A DNA stretch of 64,000 nt from Symbiodinium microadriaticum (lineage: Eukaryota > Sar > Dinophyceae > Suessiales > Symbiodiniaceae), in the NCBI GenBank assembly GCA_001939145.1, contig LSRX01001088.1, forward strand, positions 94,372-158,371, given 5' to 3'. Of this stretch, positions 52,264 through 64,000 are shown one piece after another. A model generated the notes under the pieces. That model ran no database searches. It was not told the DNA's origin and worked only from the letters and a program-made list of their open reading frames with translations. A program made the translations under genes and the position numbers. Position 1 is the stretch's first letter. Each line of letters opens with the position of its first letter.

Positions 52264-55200
52264 ACTATGGAGGCACGCTATGTTGAAGCCGGAAGCATGC
52301 CCAAAATCGCGCCCTCAAACCCACCAGCCTTGCACGCATCCCGATACGTGCTTGGTGGGACCCGGTGGGTCCGAGCTCTTCTCTACGGTGGGACCCAAAT
52401 CGGGCTCGGTGGGACCCGGTGGGTCCCAGCTCTTCTCTACGTGGGACCCAAATCGGGTTCGGTGGGGCGCGGTGGGACCCGGTGGGTCCCAGCCCTTCTC
52501 TACGTGGGACCCTACACCCCGTTTGGGTTTTACAATGCTAATTAGGGTGAGGGGAGGCCCCGTGACAACCATTTTCACTGCCCTTTAGCATTGTAGTCCA
52601 GGCGTGCGTCCAGCCGGTGTGTGCAATCATTTAGGGGGAGCCGGGCACGACCAACGTTGACCGCTAAGCAGCTTTTTGTTGAGGTTTTCGGCCCAGTTTG
52701 CAGGCCCAGATTCCGGACACCAAGCCAGCTTCATGATAGAGTGCCCTGAATGTGCATTGGTCCAATTTTGGGGTCCGCAGAGCGACTCTGAAACCGGAAC
52801 TCGAGCACGGGAAGCAAAACTGGTCACAAGGATGGGAGCACAAAGAGCCCAACAAATGATGTAAATGATTGGGGCCGACATTGTGGTTCCCAAAATGTGG
52901 AATTTCCGTGGCTCCAAAACTCGGCCTGCAGCGCGGCCCGTAAACTGGTGACCTTGCTACTGCTGGCATTCAGGTCTCTGCCCAGAAAACGGTCCCAGAA
53001 ACGAAGCCGGAAGTCGTACGCTTTGCTGGCCAATCCAGTGCCCTGCAGCTGCCCAAACGTGCTAGCTGCTGGACTAGACTAAAATAGCTTGCACGCAGTT
53101 TGCTGCGACATGGCCCTGCATTGCAGAATTTGCCCTTCCCCAGACAGGGCATGTAAGATGACTGCATTCTTATAATACTATGGAGGCACGCTATGTTGAA
53201 GCCGGAAGCATGAACCTTTTTCGGACCCAAAATCGCGCCCTCAAACCCACCAGCCTTGCACGCATCCCGATACGTACTTGGTGGGACCCGGTGGGTCCGA
53301 GCTCTTCTCTACGGTGGGACCCAAATCGGGCTCGGTGGGACCCGGTGGGTCCCAGCTCTTCTCTACGTGGGACCCAAATCGGGTTCGGTGGGGCGCGGTG
53401 GGACCCGGTGGGTCCCAGCCCTTCTCTACGTGGGACCCTACACCCCGTTTGGGTTTTACAATGCTAATTAGGGTGAGGGGAGGCCCCGTGACAACCATTT
53501 TCACTGCCCTTTAGCATTGTAGTCCAGGCGTGCGTCCAGCCGGTGTGTGCAATCATTTAGGGGGAGCCGGGCACGACCAACGTTGACCGCTAAGCAGCTT
53601 TTTGTTGAGGTTTTCGGCCCAGTTTGCAGGCCCAGATTCCGGACACCAAGCCAGCTTCATGATAGAGTGCCCTGAATGTGCATTGGTCCAATTTTGGGGT
53701 CCGCAGAGCGACTCTGAAACCGGAACTCGAGCACGGGAAGCAAAACTGGTCACAAGGATGGGAGCACAAAGAGCCCAACAAATGATGTAAATGATTGGGG
53801 CCGACATTGTGGTTCCCAAAATGTGGAATTTCCGTGGCTCCAAAACTCGGCCTGCAGCGCGGCCCGTAAACTGGTGACCTTGCTACTGCTGGCATTCAGG
53901 TCTCTGCCCAGAAAACGGTCCCAGAAACGAAGCCGGAAGTCGTACGCTTTGCTGGCCAATCCAGTGCCCTGCAGCTGCCCAAACGTGCTAGCTGCTGGAC
54001 TAGACTAAAATAGCTTGCACGCAGTTTGCTGCGACATGGCCCTGCATTGCAGAATTTGCCCTTCCCCAGACAGGGCATGTAAGATGACTGCATTCTTATA
54101 ATACTATGGAGGCACGCTATGTTGAAGCCGGAAGCATGAACCTTTTTCGGACCCAAAATCGCGCCCTCAAACCCACCAGCCTTGCACGCATCCCGATACG
54201 TACTTGGTGGGACCCGGTGGGTCCGAGCTCTTCTCTACGGTGGGACCCAAATCGGGCTCGGTGGGACCCGGTGGGTCCCAGCTCTTCTCTACGTGGGACC
54301 CAAATCGGGTTCGGTGGGGCGCGGTGGGACCCGGTGGGTCCCAGCCCTTCTCTACGTGGGACCCTACACCCCGTTTGGGTTTTACAATGCTAATTAGGGT
54401 GAGGGGAGGCCCCGTGACAACCATTTTCACTGCCCTTTAGCATTGTAGTCCAGGCGTGCGTCCAGCCGGTGTGTGCAATCATTTAGGGGGAGCCGGGCAC
54501 GACCAACGTTGACCGCTAAGCAGCTTTTTGTTGAGGTTTTCGGCCCAGTTTGCAGGCCCAGATTCCGGACACCAAGCCAGCTTCATGATAGAGTGCCCTG
54601 AATGTGCATTGGTCCAATTTTGGGGTCCGCAGAGCGACTCTGAAACCGGAACTCGAGCACGGGAAGCAAAACTGGTCACAAGGATGGGAGCACAAAGAGC
54701 CCAACAAATGATGTAAATGATTGGGGCCGACATTGTGGTTCCCAAAATGTGGAATTTCCGTGGCTCCAAAACTCGGCCTGCAGCGCGGCCCGTAAACTGG
54801 TGACCTTGCTACTGCTGGCATTCAGGTCTCTGCCCAGAAAACGGTCCCAGAAACGAAGCCGGAAGTCGTACGCTTTGCTGGCCAATCCAGTGCCCTGCAG
54901 CTGCCCAAACGTGCTAGCTGCTGGACTAGACTAAAATAGCTTGCACGCAGTTTGCTGCGACATGGCCCTGCATTGCAGAATTTGCCCTTCCCCAGACAGG
55001 GCATGTAAGATGACTGCATTCTTATAATACTATGGAGGCACGCTATGTTGAAGCCGGAAGCATGAACCTTTTTCGGACCCAAAATCGCGCCCTCAAACCC
55101 ACCAGCCTTGCACGCATCCCGATACGTACTTGGTGGGACCCGGTGGGTCCGAGCTCTTCTCTACGGTGGGACCCAAATCGGGCTCGGTGGGACCCGGTGG

Positions 55201-58200
55201 GTCCCAGCTCTTCTCTACGTGGGACCCAAATCGGGTTCGGTGGGGCGCGGTGGGACCCGGTGGGTCCCAGCCCTTCTCTACGTGGGACCCTACACCCCGT
55301 TTGGGTTTTACAATGCTAATTAGGGTGAGGGGAGGCCCCGTGACAACCATTTTCACTGCCCTTTAGCATTGTAGTCCAGGCGTGCGTCCAGCCGGTGTGT
55401 GCAATCATTTAGGGGGAGCCGGGCACGACCAACGTTGACCGCTAAGCAGCTTTTTGTTGAGGTTTTCGGCCCAGTTTGCAGGCCCAGATTCCGGACACCA
55501 AGCCAGCTTCATGATAGAGTGCCCTGAATGTGCATTGGTCCAATTTTGGGGTCCGCAGAGCGACTCTGAAACCGGAACTCGAGCACGGGAAGCAAAACTG
55601 GTCACAAGGATGGGAGCACAAAGAGCCCAACAAATGATGTAAATGATTGGGGCCGACATTGTGGTTCCCAAAATGTGGAATTTCCGTGGCTCCAAAACTC
55701 GGCCTGCAGCGCGGCCCGTAAACTGGTGACCTTGCTACTGCTGGCATTCAGGTCTCTGCCCAGAAAACGGTCCCAGAAACGAAGCCGGAAGTCGTACGCT
55801 TTGCTGGCCAATCCAGTGCCCTGCAGCTGCCCAAACGTGCTAGCTGCTGGACTAGACTAAAATAGCTTGCACGCAGTTTGCTGCGACATGGCCCTGCATT
55901 GCAGAATTTGCCCTTCCCCAGACAGGGCATGTAAGATGACTGCATTCTTATAATACTATGGAGGCACGCTATGTTGAAGCCGGAAGCATGAACCTTTTTC
56001 GGACCCAAAATCGCGCCCTCAAACCCACCAGCCTTGCACGCATCCCGATACGTACTTGGTGGGACCCGGTGGGTCCGAGCTCTTCTCTACGGTGGGACCC
56101 AAATCGGGCTCGGTGGGACCCGGTGGGTCCCAGCTCTTCTCTACGTGGGACCCAAATCGGGTTCGGTGGGGCGCGGTGGGACCCGGTGGGTCCCAGCCCT
56201 TCTCTACGTGGGACCCTACACCCCGTTTGGGTTTTACAATGCTAATTAGGGTGAGGGGAGGCCCCGTGACAACCATTTTCACTGCCCTTTAGCATTGTAG
56301 TCCAGGCGTGCGTCCAGCCGGTGTGTGCAATCATTTAGGGGGAGCCGGGCACGACCAACGTTGACCGCTAAGCAGCTTTTTGTTGAGGTTTTCGGCCCAG
56401 TTTGCAGGCCCAGATTCCGGACACCAAGCCAGCTTCATGATAGAGTGCCCTGAATGTGCATTGGTCCAATTTTGGGGTCCGCAGAGCGACTCTGAAACCG
56501 GAACTCGAGCACGGGAAGCAAAACTGGTCACAAGGATGGGAGCACAAAGAGCCCAACAAATGATGTAAATGATTGGGGCCGACATTGTGGTTCCCAAAAT
56601 GTGGAATTTCCGTGGCTCCAAAACTCGGCCTGCAGCGCGGCCCGTAAACTGGTGACCTTGCTACTGCTGGCATTCAGGTCTCTGCCCAGAAAACGGTCCC
56701 AGAAACGAAGCCGGAAGTCGTACGCTTTGCTGGCCAATCCAGTGCCCTGCAGCTGCCCAAACGTGCTAGCTGCTGGACTAGACTAAAATAGCTTGCACGC
56801 AGTTTGCTGCGACATGGCCCTGCATTGCAGAATTTGCCCTTCCCCAGACAGGGCATGTAAGATGACTGCATTCTTATAATACTATGGAGGCACGCTATGT
56901 TGAAGCCGGAAGCATGAACCTTTTTCGGACCCAAAATCGCGCCCTCAAACCCACCAGCCTTGCACGCATCCCGATACGTACTTGGTGGGACCCGGTGGGT
57001 CCGAGCTCTTCTCTACGGTGGGACCCAAATCGGGCTCGGTGGGACCCGGTGGGTCCCAGCTCTTCTCTACGTGGGACCCAAATCGGGTTCGGTGGGGCGC
57101 GGTGGGACCCGGTGGGTCCCAGCCCTTCTCTACGTGGGACCCTACACCCCGTTTGGGTTTTACAATGCTAATTAGGGTGAGGGGAGGCCCCGTGACAACC
57201 ATTTTCACTGCCCTTTAGCATTGTAGTCCAGGCGTGCGTCCAGCCGGTGTGTGCAATCATTTAGGGGGAGCCGGGCACGACCAACGTTGACCGCTAAGCA
57301 GCTTTTTGTTGAGGTTTTCGGCCCAGTTTGCAGGCCCAGATTCCGGACACCAAGCCAGCTTCATGATAGAGTGCCCTGAATGTGCATTGGTCCAATTTTG
57401 GGGTCCGCAGAGCGACTCTGAAACCGGAACTCGAGCACGGGAAGCAAAACTGGTCACAAGGATGGGAGCACAAAGAGCCCAACAAATGATGTAAATGATT
57501 GGGGCCGACATTGTGGTTCCCAAAATGTGGAATTTCCGTGGCTCCAAAACTCGGCCTGCAGCGCGGCCCGTAAACTGGTGACCTTGCTACTGCTGGCATT
57601 CAGGTCTCTGCCCAGAAAACGGTCCCAGAAACGAAGCCGGAAGTCGTACGCTTTGCTGGCCAATCCAGTGCCCTGCAGCTGCCCAAACGTGCTAGCTGCT
57701 GGACTAGACTAAAATAGCTTGCACGCAGTTTGCTGCGACATGGCCCTGCATTGCAGAATTTGCCCTTCCCCAGACAGGGCATGTAAGATGACTGCATTCT
57801 TATAATACTATGGAGGCACGCTATGTTGAAGCCGGAAGCATGAACCTTTTTCGGACCCAAAATCGCGCCCTCAAACCCACCAGCCTTGCACGCATCCCGA
57901 TACGTACTTGGTGGGACCCGGTGGGTCCGAGCTCTTCTCTACGGTGGGACCCAAATCGGGCTCGGTGGGACCCGGTGGGTCCCAGCTCTTCTCTACGTGG
58001 GACCCAAATCGGGTTCGGTGGGGCGCGGTGGGACCCGGTGGGTCCCAGCCCTTCTCTACGTGGGACCCTACACCCCGTTTGGGTTTTACAATGCTAATTA
58101 GGGTGAGGGGAGGCCCCGTGACAACCATTTTCACTGCCCTTTAGCATTGTAGTCCAGGCGTGCGTCCAGCCGGTGTGTGCAATCATTTAGGGGGAGCCGG

Positions 58201-61200
58201 GCACGACCAACGTTGACCGCTAAGCAGCTTTTTGTTGAGGTTTTCGGCCCAGTTTGCAGGCCCAGATTCCGGACACCAAGCCAGCTTCATGATAGAGTGC
58301 CCTGAATGTGCATTGGTCCAATTTTGGGGTCCGCAGAGCGACTCTGAAACCGGAACTCGAGCACGGGAAGCAAAACTGGTCACAAGGATGGGAGCACAAA
58401 GAGCCCAACAAATGATGTAAATGATTGGGGCCGACATTGTGGTTCCCAAAATGTGGAATTTCCGTGGCTCCAAAACTCGGCCTGCAGCGCGGCCCGTAAA
58501 CTGGTGACCTTGCTACTGCTGGCATTCAGGTCTCTGCCCAGAAAACGGTCCCAGAAACGAAGCCGGAAGTCGTACGCTTTGCTGGCCAATCCAGTGCCCT
58601 GCAGCTGCCCAAACGTGCTAGCTGCTGGACTAGACTAAAATAGCTTGCACGCAGTTTGCTGCGACATGGCCCTGCATTGCAGAATTTGCCCTTCCCCAGA
58701 CAGGGCATGTAAGATGACTGCATTCTTATAATACTATGGAGGCACGCTATGTTGAAGCCGGAAGCATGAACCTTTTTCGGACCCAAAATCGCGCCCTCAA
58801 ACCCACCAGCCTTGCACGCATCCCGATACGTACTTGGTGGGACCCGGTGGGTCCGAGCTCTTCTCTACGGTGGGACCCAAATCGGGCTCGGTGGGACCCG
58901 GTGGGTCCCAGCTCTTCTCTACGTGGGACCCAAATCGGGTTCGGTGGGGCGCGGTGGGACCCGGTGGGTCCCAGCCCTTCTCTACGTGGGACCCTACACC
59001 CCGTTTGGGTTTTACAATGCTAATTAGGGTGAGGGGAGGCCCCGTGACAACCATTTTCACTGCCCTTTAGCATTGTAGTCCAGGCGTGCGTCCAGCCGGT
59101 GTGTGCAATCATTTAGGGGGAGCCGGGCACGACCAACGTTGACCGCTAAGCAGCTTTTTGTTGAGGTTTTCGGCCCAGTTTGCAGGCCCAGATTCCGGAC
59201 ACCAAGCCAGCTTCATGATAGAGTGCCCTGAATGTGCATTGGTCCAATTTTGGGGTCCGCAGAGCGACTCTGAAACCGGAACTCGAGCACGGGAAGCAAA
59301 ACTGGTCACAAGGATGGGAGCACAAAGAGCCCAACAAATGATGTAAATGATTGGGGCCGACATTGTGGTTCCCAAAATGTGGAATTTCCGTGGCTCCAAA
59401 ACTCGGCCTGCAGCGCGGCCCGTAAACTGGTGACCTTGCTACTGCTGGCATTCAGGTCTCTGCCCAGAAAACGGTCCCAGAAACGAAGCCGGAAGTCGTA
59501 CGCTTTGCTGGCCAATCCAGTGCCCTGCAGCTGCCCAAACGTGCTAGCTGCTGGACTAGACTAAAATAGCTTGCACGCAGTTTGCTGCGACATGGCCCTG
59601 CATTGCAGAATTTGCCCTTCCCCAGACAGGGCATGTAAGATGACTGCATTCTTATAATACTATGGAGGCACGCTATGTTGAAGCCGGAAGCATGAACCTT
59701 TTTCGGACCCAAAATCGCGCCCTCAAACCCACCAGCCTTGCACGCATCCCGATACGTACTTGGTGGGACCCGGTGGGTCCGAGCTCTTCTCTACGGTGGG
59801 ACCCAAATCGGGCTCGGTGGGACCCGGTGGGTCCCAGCTCTTCTCTACGTGGGACCCAAATCGGGTTCGGTGGGGCGCGGTGGGACCCGGTGGGTCCCAG
59901 CCCTTCTCTACGTGGGACCCTACACCCCGTTTGGGTTTTACAATGCTAATTAGGGTGAGGGGAGGCCCCGTGACAACCATTTTCACTGCCCTTTAGCATT
60001 GTAGTCCAGGCGTGCGTCCAGCCGGTGTGTGCAATCATTTAGGGGGAGCCGGGCACGACCAACGTTGACCGCTAAGCAGCTTTTTGTTGAGGTTTTCGGC
60101 CCAGTTTGCAGGCCCAGATTCCGGACACCAAGCCAGCTTCATGATAGAGTGCCCTGAATGTGCATTGGTCCAATTTTGGGGTCCGCAGAGCGACTCTGAA
60201 ACCGGAACTCGAGCACGGGAAGCAAAACTGGTCACAAGGATGGGAGCACAAAGAGCCCAACAAATGATGTAAATGATTGGGGCCGACATTGTGGTTCCCA
60301 AAATGTGGAATTTCCGTGGCTCCAAAACTCGGCCTGCAGCGCGGCCCGTAAACTGGTGACCTTGCTACTGCTGGCATTCAGGTCTCTGCCCAGAAAACGG
60401 TCCCAGAAACGAAGCCGGAAGTCGTACGCTTTGCTGGCCAATCCAGTGCCCTGCAGCTGCCCAAACGTGCTAGCTGCTGGACTAGACTAAAATAGCTTGC
60501 ACGCAGTTTGCTGCGACATGGCCCTGCATTGCAGAATTTGCCCTTCCCCAGACAGGGCATGTAAGATGACTGCATTCTTATAATACTATGGAGGCACGCT
60601 ATGTTGAAGCCGGAAGCATGAACCTTTTTCGGACCCAAAATCGCGCCCTCAAACCCACCAGCCTTGCACGCATCCCGATACGTACTTGGTGGGACCCGGT
60701 GGGTCCGAGCTCTTCTCTACGGTGGGACCCAAATCGGGCTCGGTGGGACCCGGTGGGTCCCAGCTCTTCTCTACGTGGGACCCAAATCGGGTTCGGTGGG
60801 GCGCGGTGGGACCCGGTGGGTCCCAGCCCTTCTCTACGTGGGACCCTACACCCCGTTTGGGTTTTACAATGCTAATTAGGGTGAGGGGAGGCCCCGTGAC
60901 AACCATTTTCACTGCCCTTTAGCATTGTAGTCCAGGCGTGCGTCCAGCCGGTGTGTGCAATCATTTAGGGGGAGCCGGGCACGACCAACGTTGACCGCTA
61001 AGCAGCTTTTTGTTGAGGTTTTCGGCCCAGTTTGCAGGCCCAGATTCCGGACACCAAGCCAGCTTCATGATAGAGTGCCCTGAATGTGCATTGGTCCAAT
61101 TTTGGGGTCCGCAGAGCGACTCTGAAACCGGAACTCGAGCACGGGAAGCAAAACTGGTCACAAGGATGGGAGCACAAAGAGCCCAACAAATGATGTAAAT

Positions 61201-64000
61201 GATTGGGGCCGACATTGTGGTTCCCAAAATGTGGAATTTCCGTGGCTCCAAAACTCGGCCTGCAGCGCGGCCCGTAAACTGGTGACCTTGCTACTGCTGG
61301 CATTCAGGTCTCTGCCCAGAAAACGGTCCCAGAAACGAAGCCGGAAGTCGTACGCTTTGCTGGCCAATCCAGTGCCCTGCAGCTGCCCAAACGTGCTAGC
61401 TGCTGGACTAGACTAAAATAGCTTGCACGCAGTTTGCTGCGACATGGCCCTGCATTGCAGAATTTGCCCTTCCCCAGACAGGGCATGTAAGATGACTGCA
61501 TTCTTATAATACTATGGAGGCACGCTATGTTGAAGCCGGAAGCATGAACCTTTTTCGGACCCAAAATCGCGCCCTCAAACCCACCAGCCTTGCACGCATC
61601 CCGATACGTACTTGGTGGGACCCGGTGGGTCCGAGCTCTTCTCTACGGTGGGACCCAAATCGGGCTCGGTGGGACCCGGTGGGTCCCAGCTCTTCTCTAC
61701 GTGGGACCCAAATCGGGTTCGGTGGGGCGCGGTGGGACCCGGTGGGTCCCAGCCCTTCTCTACGTGGGACCCTACACCCCGTTTGGGTTTTACAATGCTA
61801 ATTAGGGTGAGGGGAGGCCCCGTGACAACCATTTTCACTGCCCTTTAGCATTGTAGTCCAGGCGTGCGTCCAGCCGGTGTGTGCAATCATTTAGGGGGAG
61901 CCGGGCACGACCAACGTTGACCGCTAAGCAGCTTTTTGTTGAGGTTTTCGGCCCAGTTTGCAGGCCCAGATTCCGGACACCAAGCCAGCTTCATGATAGA
62001 GTGCCCTGAATGTGCATTGGTCCAATTTTGGGGTCCGCAGAGCGACTCTGAAACCGGAACTCGAGCACGGGAAGCAAAACTGGTCACAAGGATGGGAGCA
62101 CAAAGAGCCCAACAAATGATGTAAATGATTGGGGCCGACATTGTGGTTCCCAAAATGTGGAATTTCCGTGGCTCCAAAACTCGGCCTGCAGCGCGGCCCG
62201 TAAACTGGTGACCTTGCTACTGCTGGCATTCAGGTCTCTGCCCAGAAAACGGTCCCAGAAACGAAGCCGGAAGTCGTACGCTTTGCTGGCCAATCCAGTG
62301 CCCTGCAGCTGCCCAAACGTGCTAGCTGCTGGACTAGACTAAAATAGCTTGCACGCAGTTTGCTGCGACATGGCCCTGCATTGCAGAATTTGCCCTTCCC
62401 CAGACAGGGCATGTAAGATGACTGCATTCTTATAATACTATGGAGGCACGCTATGTTGAAGCCGGAAGCATGAACCTTTTTCGGACCCAAAATCGCGCCC
62501 TCAAACCCACCAGCCTTGCACGCATCCCGATACGTACTTGGTGGGACCCGGTGGGTCCGAGCTCTTCTCTACGGTGGGACCCAAATCGGGCTCGGTGGGA
62601 CCCGGTGGGTCCCAGCTCTTCTCTACGTGGGACCCAAATCGGGTTCGGTGGGGCGCGGTGGGACCCGGTGGGTCCCAGCCCTTCTCTACGTGGGACCCTA
62701 CACCCCGTTTGGGTTTTACAATGCTAATTAGGGTGAGGGGAGGCCCCGTGACAACCATTTTCACTGCCCTTTAGCATTGTAGTCCAGGCGTGCGTCCAGC
62801 CGGTGTGTGCAATCATTTAGGGGGAGCCGGGCACGACCAACGTTGACCGCTAAGCAGCTTTTTGTTGAGGTTTTCGGCCCAGTTTGCAGGCCCAGATTCC
62901 GGACACCAAGCCAGCTTCATGATAGAGTGCCCTGAATGTGCATTGGTCCAATTTTGGGGTCCGCAGAGCGACTCTGAAACCGGAACTCGAGCACGGGAAG
63001 CAAAACTGGTCACAAGGATGGGAGCACAAAGAGCCCAACAAATGATGTAAATGATTGGGGCCGACATTGTGGTTCCCAAAATGTGGAATTTCCGTGGCTC
63101 CAAAACTCGGCCTGCAGCGCGGCCCGTAAACTGGTGACCTTGCTACTGCTGGCATTCAGGTCTCTGCCCAGAAAACGGTCCCAGAAACGAAGCCGGAAGT
63201 CGTACGCTTTGCTGGCCAATCCAGTGCCCTGCAGCTGCCCAAACGTGCTAGCTGCTGGACTAGACTAAAATAGCTTGCACGCAGTTTGCTGCGACATGGC
63301 CCTGCATTGCAGAATTTGCCCTTCCCCAGACAGGGCATGTAAGATGACTGCATTCTTATAATACTATGGAGGCACGCTATGTTGAAGCCGGAAGCATGAA
63401 CCTTTTTCGGACCCAAAATCGCGCCCTCAAACCCACCAGCCTTGCACGCATCCCGATACGTACTTGGTGGGACCCGGTGGGTCCGAGCTCTTCTCTACGG
63501 TGGGACCCAAATCGGGCTCGGTGGGACCCGGTGGGTCCCAGCTCTTCTCTACGTGGGACCCAAATCGGGTTCGGTGGGGCGCGGTGGGACCCGGTGGGTC
63601 CCAGCCCTTCTCTACGTGGGACCCTACACCCCGTTTGGGTTTTACAATGCTAATTAGGGTGAGGGGAGGCCCCGTGACAACCATTTTCACTGCCCTTTAG
63701 CATTGTAGTCCAGGCGTGCGTCCAGCCGGTGTGTGCAATCATTTAGGGGGAGCCGGGCACGACCAACGTTGACCGCTAAGCAGCTTTTTGTTGAGGTTTT
63801 CGGCCCAGTTTGCAGGCCCAGATTCCGGACACCAAGCCAGCTTCATGATAGAGTGCCCTGAATGTGCATTGGTCCAATTTTGGGGTCCGCAGAGCGACTC
63901 TGAAACCGGAACTCGAGCACGGGAAGCAAAACTGGTCACAAGGATGGGAGCACAAAGAGCCCAACAAATGATGTAAATGATTGGGGCCGACATTGTGGTT
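52263..64000 (+). repeat. 926-bp satellite array, 12 full monomers and part of a 13th
   Basis: Monomers start (ACTATGGAGGCACGC) at 52,264, 53,177, 54,103 and every 926 bases to 63,363; the last is cut by the window end. The first monomer is 913 bp: it lacks 13 bases after GGAAGCATG and has CGTGCTTGG where others have CGTACTTGG. By eye the others are identical. No frame exceeds 101 residues and none has a recognisable motif, so I do not call a gene. No match to 5S rRNA, spliced leader or U snRNA was recognised. The array abuts the copia-like Gag frame at 52,263. Confidence 0.95.
53278..53440 (+). repeat. internal GGTGGGACCCGGTGGGTCC subrepeats of the satellite monomer
   Basis: Three copies of a unit of about 53-64 bp, each with GGTGGGACCCGGTGGGTCC, TCTTCTCTACG and a second TGGGACCC (starting about 53,280, 53,333 and 53,397 in the second monomer). 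GGGACCC...GGGTCCC arms are self-complementary, so each unit can form short hairpins. The pattern recurs in every monomer. Confidence 0.9.

Noticed and set aside
53180-64000. Repeated ORFs of 61-101 residues in every satellite monomer
   Set aside because: Several overlap on both strands, none has a motif or plausible composition, and perfect repetition alone explains their conservation.
52264-64000. Satellite monomer as a 5S rRNA, spliced-leader or U6 snRNA array
   Set aside because: Reading the monomer on both strands gave no match to the spliced leader, 5S internal control or U6 core as I know them.

Overview
This window looks like nuclear DNA of a dinoflagellate. The evidence is GC-rich sequence with AT-rich islands, a dense microsatellite and minisatellite content, short introns with GC-AG or GA-AG ends and repeated bases at the junctions, TTTAGGG telomere-type motifs inside the chromosome, DUF4116-type repeats, and dinoflagellate-style copia Gag and tyrosine-recombinase proteins. 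No tRNA, rRNA or spliced-leader gene was recognised. Host genes are cut into small exons, so most are given as exon clusters rather than full gene models.

Layout. 0.6-5.4 kb: GC-rich, weak coding signals on the minus strand. 5.47-11.70 kb: the most striking object, an apparently complete Penelope-like retroelement. It sits after a (TG)n tract and is bounded by 136-bp direct repeats that differ at one base. A candidate type-I hammerhead ribozyme lies at the left repeat. Four ORFs follow: ORF1 (unknown), ORF2 (basic N-terminus, coiled coil), ORF3 (GIY-YIG-like endonuclease) and ORF4 (reverse transcriptase with an upstream CxC motif). The endonuclease lies 5' of the RT, as in the N-terminal-endonuclease PLE clade, but here on separate ORFs. 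ORF2 and ORF3 share a frame broken by one TGA, and ORF3 and ORF4 overlap in a -1 relation.

11.7-24 kb: sparse. It holds an IQ-motif exon pair around a gap, long simple repeats, a frameshifted protein-kinase remnant (21.76-22.16 kb, plus strand) and a likely terminal exon at 23.1-23.4 kb. 24-46 kb: several exon clusters, almost all on the minus strand, as expected for unidirectional dinoflagellate gene arrays: alpha-helical repeat proteins (24.6-27.9 and 30.5-32.0 kb), a C-terminal exon pair (35.6-35.9 kb), a DUF4116-repeat gene (36.5-38.2 kb), a mini-exon gene (38.9-39.2 kb) and a fully resolved two-exon gene of 131 residues (40.96-41.43 kb). A repeat complex at 28.0-30.5 kb separates two of them.

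46-52.3 kb: degenerate repeats, AT-rich islands, and a minus-strand composite in which a copia-like Gag and protease runs in frame into a tyrosine-recombinase fragment. Its 5' end is cut at 52,263 by a satellite array of 926-bp monomers that fills the rest of the window (12 full copies and part of a 13th) and runs off the end. By eye all copies after the first look identical.

Two long N gaps (13,365-13,432; 45,230-45,774) and three single Ns show draft assembly. At least two of the single Ns sit between exact duplicates that are probably unmerged contig ends.
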